From NCBI RefSeq assembly GCF_000002985.6, contig NC_003284.9, positions 15,066,001 to 15,130,000 on the forward strand: a stretch of DNA of 64,000 bases, written 5' to 3'. This stretch comes from Caenorhabditis elegans. Taxonomy: Eukaryota > Nematoda > Chromadorea > Rhabditida > Rhabditidae. Shown piece by piece: positions 23,512 through 34,405 of this stretch. The notes under the pieces are model-generated. The model was given only the letters and a program-made list of their open reading frames with translations, was not told the origin of the DNA and ran no database searches. The stretch's first letter is position 1. Each line of letters opens with the position of its first letter. The translations under genes and the position numbers were made by a program.

Positions 23512-26500
23512 ATGCCAATAAATTACAATCGAAATGCGGTTGAGGTAATTTTTCCACCCAAGTTATTTGGTAGTCTATAATAAATTTAGTATTTCAGTTA
23601 AAGTTAAGCTCCCAGCTTTTGCAATGGCTGGATCAACGATTACCTCTGGGTGATCCTATGAGAATTCCATCTATTGATTCTTATAAATATATTCAAGATT
23701 TAGGAAAAGGTAGATTTGGAACGGTTAGTCTTTTTTTTTCTTTTTTGGTTGTTTTTTTCTCAAGCGCTGAATTGGCTATGAATTTCAAATTTTCTATTTA
23801 AAAAAGGAAAGGGTTGTACTAGGGGTGGACGGCAATTGCCGATCGGCAAATTGATTTTTCGACAAATTCGGCAAATCGGCAAATTGCCGGTTTGCCGAGT
23901 TGCTGGAAATTTTTAATTCCGGCAATTTGCCGGTTTGCTGGTTTGCCGGATATTTTCATTTTTGGCAAATTGCCGATTTGTCGTTCGCCGGATATCAGAT
24001 TTGCCGGAAATGTTTAGAGAGATATTTTTATAAGACGGAAACAGTTAAAACGGTGTCATTTTAAATTTTTCCGTTTTTTCTACATATTTTCATAGAATGT
24101 GCTTATTTTTCAAAATAGATGTAAGAACATTCATAAGATGCGTTTAATTTTGCCATTTGAAATTGAAATTCTGAAATTTTAAAAAAAAGTGCGAAACCAC
24201 AATTTGCCGAAACATTTTTGGTAATTTCGGCAAATCGGCAATTTGCTGGTTTGGCGGAAATTTCAAATCCGGCATTTTGCCTATTTGCCGGAAAAAATCG
24301 TTTCCCGCCCTGCTATGTTACTGAGTTTTAATATCACGTGCAACCTTAACACAATAAGATAAATCATTCAAATTTCCACTGAATATATTATACCGCAGAG
24401 AATGTGCCATTTAAATGCATGTTCTTGGAAAAATGTATTCTAAGCTATATAATGAAATTTCAAATCACGTTTAATCTACTGAAAATGATGGAATTGTTAG
24501 TTTAATTTTAAAATGCGTGGTTATTATACTATTGAAATATCCAAATTTTCCAAATGATTATATGTGTATATATATTGTTTGTTAGTACATTCACCTTTAT
24601 CACTTATTATTACACTAATGTAACATTGAAGATTTTTAAAAATTAAATCGTTTTATGTTTAGCTTTTTAGTACAAAACTTTAAAGTATGCACATACATCA
24701 TATTAACTGATAAATAGTGCAAACTTTTAACTTTCAAATCAAAAATACCACTTTCAGGTTTGCAAGTTTTCCAACGGCAACACATTTGAGACAGTGAAAA
24801 AAGTTGATTTAACAATATTCAATCATTGGACACAGAGTGAGACTAAAGTTTCGAACGTATGGAATTACTGGCTAGCAATTAAAATAAAGATAATTGATTT
24901 CAGAGGCTGGACACATTTTTATACGAATTTCGCCATTTGCATAAAGTGACAAATGATAATAATCGAATCGTGAACTTTTTAGGAATCTATGCAGACTCGT
25001 GAGTTAGAAAAATTACCGGAAATATTAGGATCGGCAATTTTGGCAATTGCCATGCGACCCTGTTAAAGATTAATTAATAGTTTTCAGCAATCAAATGTAT
25101 ATAATGTCTGAATATTTACCACGTGGGTCTGTGAAGGATCTGTTAGTGAAAGAAACGCTAGGAGAAGATACTGCCATTAAGTATTTAATGGAGGTAACTT
25201 TTTACTTCCTATTAATATCTATGTGTGTTATTCCAGACTGTCGAAGCCCTAGACTATCTTCACAATTTGAGTCCACCAGTCATTCATCGTGACATCAAAG
25301 CAGCCAACTTACTGATCACGTCGAACGATAGCATAAAATTAGCAAACTTTGGGCTCGTACGTGATCTAGCTGTTGACGGATTCGGTATAGCGATTGCCTC
25401 TGAAATCACTTTAGATTTTCGAGCGACTCTTTTATACGTGGCTCCTGAGGTTCTGAGCAGTGCGCTTGGTCCAGGAAACCGAAATGCCTATGAGCTACCG
25501 GCAGACATTTGGTAACTGATGATATTGATATTTTTTTATTAACGAAGTTATCTATTTTAGGGCTCTGGGATGTACGTTCATTGAAATGTTATTAAAACGT
25601 CCACCACACTTTGAGTATTTCGGGCATATTGATGAAATTCCAAAAGTTCTACTTGGATATGCGAAGAGTGAAGATGGGAAAGTACTGCCTTACACTTCCG
25701 AAGTCTTGGTTCCTTCTTCTTCAAACTGTGTTCAGAAAATTGTTGATCTGGTGTTTATTAAATCTCCGGAGCATCGACCAAACACCCACAAGCTTCGAAT
25801 TCAAGTAGGTTTAACCAGTTTTAACAGTCATCAGGCATAACTTTTTCAGATTAAAAAGATACTCGATGATGACTCGGAAAGCGAAGAAGAAACAGATATC
25901 AGTCATCCTATTAGTGTGAGTCTGTAGTTTCAAAAAAAACTAATATAAAAATTAAAAAAAATTCCAGAATAGCAACACAGACAGTTCAACGGCAATTTCA
26001 CATAATCACTCAAATGATCGAAAAGTTGGACGAGCTGGAACTTGCCTACCCATTGAAAGTATGGAGTATGCAGCTGTGAGGAAAGAGCTTAAAAAAAGAA
26101 GTAAACCGAAGAGCAATAATATTATGCAAATTTTTGTGGCAAGCGGGTACTACCTCTCAAGGATATTATACTTTTTGAGTAAGTTTTTTTAGCAGTTAGT
26201 ATGTATCTCTAACCACTTTTGAATTAGTTTATGATTGATTTTTGTAAGTTCTGAACCTATTTTGAGGAGTTTTAAAGATATTCAGTCAAAATAATTTTCA
26301 GACATTCTCACACGATCCATATGCTATCTCCTGCTCTTTTTATCATTGGGCATCACGGCACTTGGCTCTTTCTTGCTAATTTCTTACTTTGTTGTCCGAT
26401 TTGTACGCTATCTGATTGCAATCAACTGCAACTGTGATCTTATGCAGCCTCAGTATTTGATCATTTCGGGGATTTTGATAGTGCTGATGTTTGCGCTCTT

Positions 26501-27375
26501 GTTCAGGTATTCTTTTTTGTGTTGATACATACAAGTGATGTATGATTTGTAACACCGAGAAACTGAGATTTTAAATTTACTTCGGTATGTATTTTAGTTC
26601 ATTAAGTACAAAGGAACATTAAAAATAGAAGCAAAATATTTGTAATGCTCCAAAACACGAAAAAAAATTCAATCTAACCCAAATTACGCATTGAACCTCA
26701 ATATAAAATTATCATATTTGTATTAAATTTGAGTTGAACGTTATTTCAGTTGCTGTATGGTTGCTCTTGGAGAATACAAATTTCGGATGGCAAACCAAAC
26801 TTTGGATGGTTCTAAGTGAGTCTTTCAAAAAGAATAATCTAATTTCAAAAATAGGAATGTGCGGTAAACATAGTTTTACCTAAGGCTTCAATGAGGTCGT
26901 CGCAACGACGCATGTGCTGGCTTCGCATGGCTTTACCCACACCTCATTTATAGTGCGGCGCGGAACCCCGAACGTGTCGGCCGCTTTCAGACAACTACGT
27001 TGCGCATTTCGCTGCACACACACACAGGACTTAAGCGCGCGGCTAAAGGCCGTCATGAGGCCCGCATTTTCCGCCTCACTTAGCTAAGAGACCTAGTTTT
27101 ACCAAGGTTAAAAAAGTTGACAATTCATACTTAAAGAGTTTTTGCAATCGGCAAAATTATGGTTCTTTGTCGATTTTCTCGATTACAGATTCTACTTACC
27201 CCGCCCCCAAAAGTCAGCAGTCCTATGCGGCATAACTGTGATAACTGGTAAAGAAGATGCCAAAGACACTGCTCAGAACATGGAGGAAGAAATACATCTA
27301 ACACCCTCTGTCAGAAGGAACCATGATGATTATTACTACGACGAGTCGTCTGGACCAGCAAATGAAGAAAACTAG
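23512..27375 (+). CDS. STE/MEKK-like kinase-fold protein with NFG motif and C-terminal two-helix membrane anchor; probable pseudokinase
   Basis: Twelve exons (23512-23544, 23598-23723, 24758-24856, 24904-24998, 25088-25193, 25237-25511, 25561-25804, 25850-25915, 25968-26178, 26302-26506, 26750-26815, 27189-27375) give 570 residues. Kinase fold about 38-310: glycine loop GKGRFG (47-52), candidate lysine TVKK (67/68), catalytic loop HRDIKAAN (170-177), APEVL, ADIWALGCTFIEML and a closing RP. HxDIKxxN with GxGRFG is STE11/MEKK-like. Odd: the magnesium-binding DFG is NFG (N190). Next come an acidic Ser-rich linker, then two hydrophobic helices (about 424-446 and 466-490) separated by a Cys/Asn turn, and an acidic tail with YYYDESS. 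So the kinase domain and tail probably face the cytosol on a membrane hairpin. Length and exon phase support a real gene. Confidence 0.88.
23817..24315. repeat. CGGCAAATTGCCG palindromic repeat cluster
   Basis: Many overlapping copies of CGGCAA(A)TTGCCGG-type words in intron 2 of the kinase-like gene, densest at 23830-24010 and 24205-24300, around a plainer AT-rich centre. The two flanks are roughly inverted, so it behaves as a foldback element. Confidence 0.6.
26871..27090. repeat. GC-rich repeat with GCGGCCGACAC motif (minus orientation)
   Basis: Contains GCGGAACCCCGAACGTGTCG then GCCGC at 26960-26984 and a CACACACACAGG stretch. It ends in a segment (ATGAGGCCCGCATTTTCCGC, then CTCACT) that mirrors the start of 9270-9500. 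Inserted in the last intron of the kinase-like gene. Confidence 0.6.
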
Positions 27376-27662
27376 GAAAATATTAAACTAATTTAATGAT
27401 GCAAAACATTGCTAGATCACGATTCTACATAATTTCACTTCAGGAACTTCCATGTTTTTCACAAAAATCATCATTTTTTCCATGTCACCTTATTCCAATA
27501 TATTTATGTATCGATATGAATTCACTCAAACTCTGATTCTCGTTTTTTGTACAACAAGTTCTCAGAAATGAAACTTCTTTATTACAATGTTAAAATTTAA
27601 AAAAAATCATAAAACAATTACTCAAGAATTATATACCCGTTGAAACCTCCCGACTCGTCTGA

Positions 27663-28949
27663 TCATCTTTCACTGATAGTGACGCTATTGTACATCAAGT
27701 AAATGACGTAACCTCCAAATGCGACTCCGACAAGCTGAACAATTAGTTGAAACGATAAAAGAAGACGCATGTTGTGCTTTGGTACTTACCGCTAAAAGTA
27801 ATACAAAAATCCGTTCTTCTAAATTTCGAAGACCAACAGTTCGTTTTTCAGTGTCCACGTCATAACCTGAAACTAGTTCTGACTATTTAAAATTTAATTA
27901 ATAAATACTAAAAAAATCAATTAGTGGCTTCATTTCAAACTTGAAAGTTAAAAAATGGAATTGTGGATAACCACAAATGTGATCAATTTAAAAAATTTTA
28001 TATTTAATTTTATTCATCTAGAATAGTTCTCCCATTACTGCAGGCAACACTAATTTCCGGGCTCTTTTCAAATCCAGTACTAGCAGAGACGGCAGCACTA
28101 ATTTTTAGAAAATATTTCAAAGGTAGGATACCGAAATTTGAGACTTGCTTTTTTTAGACCCAAAATGGTCCAAAACTACCAAATTTCGTAATGAGACGTT
28201 CTGAAAATTTCTCAAAAAAGTTTTGCCCGCTTAAAATTTTGTCTCAAACTTCGGTACTCCACCTTTAAGGTGCGACACGATAGAGACTATACTAGTAAGT
28301 CCAAACAAGATCTTTTTTAATAAAGAAGAATTTTTGTTGCCTTTTTTTAAATTTCAATTCGACACAAATTACGATTTTTACTCTTTCGCGTAAAAGATCA
28401 CTTACGATTAATCTGATCAAAGGCAAATAAATCTCAATCTAACCACTTGTTAAATAATCAAATAGCATCAAATATCAAACTGTGTATGTTTAGTATTGTT
28501 GAATTTGAAACAAATGCTCCGAAAATCAAACTATAAAAAATTTTGTTCTGACAAATTTGTTCTGTGAGCAAAAAAATTTAAAACCACGTTTGAGCCTTAA
28601 AAGTGTAGAAAAAAAGTTGCAAAAAATGATGAAACTATTTTTGTAAAATGAAATGGTTTTTTGAACAAAAGGAATATATTTGGATGGGTCACGCAAAAAA
28701 CGCGAAGCACATTTTAATTTTCAAATGCGGAGTACGACGACGTAAAAAACGACGAATAAAACTGTTTCTACGGTGTTAAAAATATAAAATATCATAATAT
28801 ATCATTTCAAAACTTTTTGAAACCTTTTACTATGATGTTTGGCCATTTTAGCGGTACTCCAATTTTGATATTTTTATAGTCACTAAACGGAAAAAATTAA
28901 CATAATTTGTTTATCTTCACGTTTACGACTTACCAGAAGGTCTATTCAT
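27663..28949 (-). CDS. 54-residue single-pass membrane microprotein, unknown
   Basis: Three tiny exons, 28934-28949, 27790-27866 and 27663-27734, join with strong GTAAGT donors and TTTCAG or TGTTCAG acceptors into exactly 55 codons including stop. The first exon encodes only MNRPS plus one base. Residues 6-24 are polar (GYDVDTEKRTVGLRNLEER) and 25-45 form one hydrophobic helix (IFVLLLALVGVAFGGYVIYL), followed by a short Ser/Glu tail. No signal-peptide cleavage site is obvious, so a type III or tail-anchored membrane protein is likely. AATAAA (minus strand, about 27578-27583) lies 80 bases past the stop. I do not recognise the family. Each exon alone is too short to stand out. Splice-site quality and phase agreement are the main support. 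Confidence 0.7.
28110..28275. repeat. foldback element, ACCGAAATTTGAGAC family, copy 2
   Basis: Left AAAGGTAGGATACCGAAATT and right CTTCGGTACTCCACCTTTAA form terminal inverted repeats. The interior holds AGACCCAAAATGGTCC and AATGAGACGTTCTGAAAATT shared with 20997-21430. Intronic in the microprotein gene. Confidence 0.65.
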
Positions 28950-29432
28950 TATTAACAAACTATAGAACAAAAGTGCAGGTGCTACCTTAGTTCTGTGTAG
29001 AATACGAAACCAAAATGATAGCCAGTCGCTTTATTTTAAGAGGGGCGGAGAAGGATCTCCCAGAGTCGAATGAATCAAATGTCAATATGGACAACCTGCG
29101 TATCTCGGTTTGTGATGACTTGTCTCTCTTCACTACCGTACTTGTTGGCAACTAACATGACATCTAAAGAGTCGGCAGAGTCTGAGCAAGAAGAGGGAGA
29201 GCACAAACAAATATGACAAGAAAAAAACGTCTGTCCTATATTGAGCAGTCTTTCAAATGAGTATTCGCGCGTTCTGACTCGTCGTGGGCGGAATTCCAGT
29301 GAATCGGTTTCGGTTTTGATCGGAATGTCACGTATTTGAATTAGAACAAACAATACTTTAGTAACAACTATGTGAAAAATGAAGGCAAATGAGAGTTAAT
29401 TCATCAATTAATGTAAGAGTGATATGACGATT
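28950..29432. other. intergenic with one unexplained minus-strand open frame
   Basis: Spacer between the microprotein start and the PLBD stop. A 92-codon minus-strand frame at 29075-29353 (VMLVANKYGSEERQVITN, TQVVHIDI then stop) has moderate GC and a coding-like look but no ATG near its start. It may be a lost exon or chance. Confidence 0.4.
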
Positions 29433-31858
29433 TTAAGCATTGATTTCAGTTTCCCATTTGTGCACCAATGTGTTGAACTTCCATTCGTCTGGGTGTCCGA
29501 CGTGGTTGACCTTGTCTTTCTGGAAAAAAAACCATTACAGAAACGTCATTTCTGACAAAAAAAAACAAAAACAGCTCTTAGGATTGTTTGCACCATTTGT
29601 TTGCAAAAATGTGGTGGCCAAACATCTTGATGATTATTGAATCTTGATGCAATACTTAAAACTCTCAAAACTTACAAAGTCAAACTCAGACCACTTGAAA
29701 GATGGAACCTTGCCCCATGTTGGCCCTCCTTGTGCGACAAATTGCAACTTCTTCATCAACTCAACATTTGTACCCTATAAAATACGAATTGCCTTCGACA
29801 TTTTCCAACACTGTATACCTTGTAATCAAGAGCTCCGTGGTTAACGTGTCCTTGTCCTGGGAACTCGTATGTTCCATTAGCTGGATTCAAATCTCCACGA
29901 GCAGAAATGCCAGCTTCAGCAGAGTATGGTGGGTTGCACTTGCACTTGGAGAATTCATCATTCTTATAGTCGTTGTATCTCATGAGAGCAGTGAGCGAAT
30001 CCAAGTCGTGAACATTGCCATGATCTCTTTCAAAGATCTTTGCTCTGGGAGATGCTCCCCATTTGAACCAGTCTCCCATCTTAGCGGCTTGTCCGATAAA
30101 TCCGGAAATTTCAGTGATCTCCTTGAAGAATGGAATGTTGTAGGACGGGAAATACGAGTACTTCTCGACGAACCAGGTCAGATCGGAGTAAACAATCTTT
30201 CCACTGAAAATATACTGTTCAGTGTTATTGTTTCCGGTACACTTACGGCATTTGTTCCAAGACGTAGAAAAGTCCATTCTTTGGAAGTGGCTGATTTGGC
30301 TTGAACTTCTTGTAGTCAAGAACTGCCCATTGGTTATTGTAGGTTCCGGAGTTGTACAAAGAGTAGAGTTTGCACCATTCTCTAGCGTCACGAGCAAGTT
30401 GGTTGGAGACAATAGCTCGGATCCATGTTGGAAGTTGGCCGACTGGCTTTGTATTCTCGAAAAGAGAAGTGTTGAAGACACTGATAGTGGTTTCGATGAC
30501 AGCCTGAAATGGGGTGATAAGAATTGCAAATTTTGATGTAAACATGCCAATCCAGAAGTTTGAAGTGCAAAGTCGTCTGATGAGTACAAAAGACCTGGGT
30601 ACGAGGAGAAGGATGAAGCGTATCCTGGGTAGAACTGACGGTCTGAAAAATCAATTTTTTTTCTTGTTTGAAAAAACCTTCTTCTACAAACCATATCCAA
30701 ACTTGTAAAGCTTAATAACTCTGAGCATATTTTGGAATCCTGACATTGTTACTTGAGAGATGAAAAGATCTGCATTTCCTGGAGCGACCTTGATCAATCC
30801 GGAGCACTTTCCACCGGTTTGCTCAAAAGCTGGATCTCTGGTCTTGTTCAATTTCTTCTCCAAATCATAGAAATCTCCGTTCAAGTTCAAATAGAGAATC
30901 GGGTGAAGCTCGTAGGTAATTCTTGGCTTGAACTCGCGTCCTTCATAGGCATCAATAAGTCCAGAAACTTGGTGGTAGGTTCTGTTGACAGCTCCCCAGT
31001 AGAGATCATCCGGGGCGACGGTCTCCAAACTGCTTTGAATCCATTTTTGGTTCTCAGTGAGGAAGTCTGAGAGTCTGGAACAATATCCAGTGAAGTTCTT
31101 GCAATAATCTTCCTGAGCATTCTTGAGATGGTAGGTGAGCACTGTCTTGGAAAGTAGTCCTTCAAGATATCCAGCAGAGTAGGCTTGAAGTTGTGGGCAG
31201 TAGTTCTCCTTGGTTTCGACTTCCAGGAAAGTCCAGCTAGAAATTGAGAAGGTTAAGTTGGAAAACTCATTAGTACTAAAGTTTTAAATATTTGAAAAAT
31301 GAAAATCTATTCAGATTATGTATATTTATGCCATTAATTTTGTTTATAATTTTGTGAAGACCATTTAGTTTAAAATTAAATTTTAAAAATATTTAAAACT
31401 TTATCGCATATCAGTCCCTCTCCCCTAATGAAGCAAGTTCTATACAAATACCCAAAAAGAAATTACTGATAAGATCTTGGTTAGATAGCTGACAATTTTT
31501 CTGATCACTGGTCTCCTCTTCAAACAATCTACACTTTAGACTTGTTCAAACTGACCCAGTTGTGTTCACAGCGTTTTGCCATCTGGCGACAGCAACTTGG
31601 TTGCGGCAGTCGAATCCTGTCAAATTATACCAACTAAATAGAAAATCCTCAGTATAAAACTTACCATCAAGAACTTGAGGCTTATCGTCCACTATGCAAA
31701 GTTGCTTGTAAGTGTAGCTCTCATCGCGTCCTTCCGAGCTTTGAGAAGCTACAACAGTGGCTAGCAGTAAGCCAATAAACACTGAAATATTAAAAGTTAA
31801 TAATTAGAAATTTTAAAATTTTAAAATTTAAATAATTAATTTAGGACTTACCATTCAT
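29433..31858 (-). CDS. phospholipase B-like (PLBD/LAMA family) hydrolase
   Basis: Exons 31852-31858, 31665-31781, 31556-31616, 30692-31236, 30548-30642, 30247-30503, 29819-30203, 29676-29774 and 29433-29519 give 550 residues. A signal peptide spans residues 1-16 (MNVFIGLLLATVVASQ). Family landmarks: GGKCSGLIKVAPGNADLF, where Cys about 206 is the expected N-terminal nucleophile after autocleavage; YNSGTYNNQWAVLDYK; PRAKIFERDHG; MRYNDYKND; ISARGDLNPANGTY. PLBD proteins are lysosomal or secreted Ntn-fold hydrolases acting on phospholipids or amides. Nine NxS/T sites are plausible for a glycosylated luminal protein. The 30547/30504 intron fits homology only with a GC donor (TTG then GCATGT). Three gut-type GATA sites lie upstream. 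Confidence 0.93.
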
Positions 31859-31913
31859 CTCGAATGTGCTGTGGAGCAAACTGCCGAGGTAGTAGAATAC
31901 CGAGTGTAAGCTT

Positions 31914-31987
31914 CTTATCAAAAATTGTTTCTTACTTCTTATCAGTCTTGTCATCTTTCTCTATGTTTCATTAATATGCTCTTATCA
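31914..31987 (-). promoter_or_regulatory. cluster of three TGATAAG sites, intestinal GATA-factor type
   Basis: CTTATCA (TGATAAG on the gene strand) occurs at 31914-31920, 31938-31944 and 31981-31987, within 130 bases of the PLBD start. TGATAA(G) is the binding site of ELT-2/ELT-7 in C. elegans gut genes. The inference is intestinal expression of the PLBD gene. Confidence 0.6.
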
Positions 31988-32187
31988 TTTTGATTTTAGA
32001 TTGGCGATCGGCGTCGAAAAATTGAGGAGACCTGGACAAGAATTTAACAAAATCATAGGCTGAAAAAAACTTTTAAACTTTTATTCAAATCAATTTCAAA
32101 GCACTTTCTTTTTGGACTTGTAGTAGGAAGGAGAACGGGAGAAAGATGGAGCACACGTGGTTAAATTCGAGTTGAGAATTGTGAAAT
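31988..32187 (-). other. spacer between DHHC gene and PLBD gene
   Basis: AATAAA for the DHHC transcript lies on the minus strand at 32080-32085, about 220 bases before the PLBD start. The spacing would fit an operon, but the GATA cluster suggests PLBD has its own promoter. Confidence 0.45.
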
Positions 32188-34405
32188 TTAGAGATCTTTG
32201 GTATGAAGATTGAACATCTCGCGAGTGACAAAGCCGAGTCCATCAGTTGGCAGAGGACTTGGGATGAAGCAAGAAATGGCAATGAATGGCCACCGGGAGC
32301 CGAGCGATTGGTGGAGGTTTTCAAGGAGTCCGAGCTGGTATGCGTGAACGTCCTGAAAATTGGATTTATATTTGTTTGAGATTTTATGTTGCAGTTAAGG
32401 TGACTTCCTCACAGACCAAACGGAAGTCTTCTAGGCAGAAAGATATCGAAAAAATTTTTGTATTGGAAGAAAAGAAAAATGTTATGCGACATTCGAGATG
32501 CCGGCCGAATTTGATGTTTGAGCAAAATATTAAAAGCAGTAAAATCTAGATTCGATACATTCGAGCTAATGGGGTTATTCAAGTAATGTATCAAAATGTA
32601 TTTAAATACATTTGTGACGTCACAAATGTATCTAAATACATGTTTTTAAAAAAGGTAAAAGGTGTATACTTGAATACAGTTGTGACGTAATTGTTCTACA
32701 CTTTTTAATTTTCCGACATTACTTGAATAACCCCATAAAGTGAAACAGTATTACAAAAATCGTCACCATTTGATCTATTATTTTCTGCTATAATAATTTA
32801 AAACATTTAAAAATTATTTTCAATTGTACATATAGCTCACCATCAAAAACTCGATTCTTGTCTGTCCCTGATAAATGCAGAAAACTTGAGCAGTCAGCAG
32901 GTAAAAAGTGAACAGCGAAACGGTGAAGGTGAAGACAAATAGAAGGACGTGGAGGAATTGGTAGATTGAGATGTATCCGGCGATCCAGGCAAGATGGGGA
33001 ATGACCACTTGCCAAATGTTTCCGAAGCCGATTTCGTTCGTCATTTTGATATTGAGAAGGCTCCATGAGTAGGAGACTAGTGGCAGAGTCATAATGAAGA
33101 GGTTGATGACTGCGGCGACAAAGTATCTGAATATTGTGAATAAACGTTTTAATTTGCAGTAATATTAATTATGTATACTGTTGGTCTAATATTATAGTAT
33201 CGTGACTTTACTCAGCATCTCGCCATAATTTTCTGTCAAGCTTTGCTTTTGAAAGTGACAGAAAAGTGACTAATTGCGGTGGAAATTTTACAACTATTTT
33301 TATTTTTCATTATATAATTTAGAACATTCTTCAATTGCTAGTAAAATTCATATAAGACAAACCTCTGATTAAAATGCCCGACGCAAACTGCCCCGAACGA
33401 ACAATGGTGGTCACGGCGAAGGATGCACACGTCACAAACTGAAAAAAAGTGTTTTTTTCGTCATTTGAAAAAAGTATATTTTCACTGTACTTACCTGGAC
33501 AGTGATGAGCTCTTAGTGGAGACATGGAATGACAACTGTGGCAGTGTCTGAAATTTTCAAAATTGGCTTTTATTATTTATAAAATCTAGCTTAATACTTA
33601 TATATAATAGTTAAAACTCACTTGTATCCGGGTTTGATGACATTTGGGAGAGCAGAATGATGTCCATTTGGGCCCGTCTTAATCATGTACACCCAGTTTG
33701 AATATAAGTTGAACACCAGTACACCAAAACACGTTGCACGAATGACCCATGCTTCTCCCATAACTGGATACCAGGTTGGAAGGACGTAGAGGAGATGGAG
33801 CAGGATTCCACACGGGAGAAGTATCAGAAAAATGAATGTGGCAATCTGTAATTTGGATAACTGATGAGTTTTAAAGCATTCTACGACAATACTCATCTTG
33901 GTTTTTTTTATTTCTATAAGCCTGGCTGAAAGTTACGAATTTGGGTACCGTGAATGGGATGATGAAGCTGGATTTGAAGTTTTTTTTGTGGAAATTCGAA
34001 ATTGGTATTGCCAAAAAAAAAGTTTATTTCATGAACTTTATTCAACTTTTGGTTTTTGTAAAAAAACTCAATAACTTTATTACAGCTTTAGAAAATTGAG
34101 ATGTTGAGCTGGCATTCAATTAATAAATAAAAAAATTTCAGAAAAAAGTTATTGTATTATATGTTCAGCGGAGCTTTTTTCTTCCTTAAATTGACTAATA
34201 AAAATTGAGCCTATTCTATAGTAATTGGTAATTTTTCTTACATTCTTTTTTTTTCCTAAGATTTAATTTCCATTCACCTTGCTCAACAATTATTTTTTAC
34301 ATATTTTAAAAAATAACTCACAATATCCTGAATTTGCGTTGGCATCATCCTTTGTAGCTTTTTGTTAAAATCGACATTCTCACCGTCGTCATATAACATC
34401 TGCAT
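32188..34405 (-). CDS. DHHC-type protein S-palmitoyltransferase
   Basis: The long form uses exons 34384-34405, 33622-33925, 33495-33547, 33363-33438, 32841-33126 and 32188-32352 (301 residues). A short form starting at ATG 33894-33896 has 284 residues, with a CTTTCAG trans-splice-type acceptor 29 bases upstream. Seen: two N-terminal helices (LQIATFIFLILLPCGILLHL and WVIRATCFGVLVFNLYSNWV), the Cys-rich core HCHSCHSMSPLRAHHCPVCD then ILRRDHHC, and two more long helices. The Asp-His-His-Cys residues are 119-122 of the short form, with Cys 122 as the acyl-accepting nucleophile. The family moves palmitate from CoA to membrane-protein cysteines in the Golgi, ER or plasma membrane. Size and core sequence look closest to the ZDHHC24/ZDHHC22 group, a judgement by eye. 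A GTGAGT at 34316-34321 offers an alternative first-exon end. Confidence 0.9.
32567..32738. repeat. short MITE with TGGGGTTATTCAAGTAATGT ends and TAA duplication
   Basis: TGGGGTTATTCAAGTAATGT (32570-32589) is perfectly inverted at 32716-32735 and flanked on both sides by TAA. A 3-bp TWA duplication is the mark of PIF/Harbinger elements. The interior carries two GTGACGT-type words and repeated AAATACATTTG. It sits in the last intron of the DHHC gene. Confidence 0.75.

Noticed and set aside
29756..30700. 314-codon continuous minus-strand frame in the PLBD gene
   Set aside because: It reads through introns with good splice sites; the spliced model matches the PLBD family and the long frame does not in the intron parts.
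34320..34405. 86-base first exon for the DHHC gene ending at GTGAGT 34321
   Set aside because: Joined to the strong acceptor at 33925 it reaches a stop after three codons; it keeps frame only with a weak CCAAG acceptor. The GTGAGA donor at 34378-34383 fits better.
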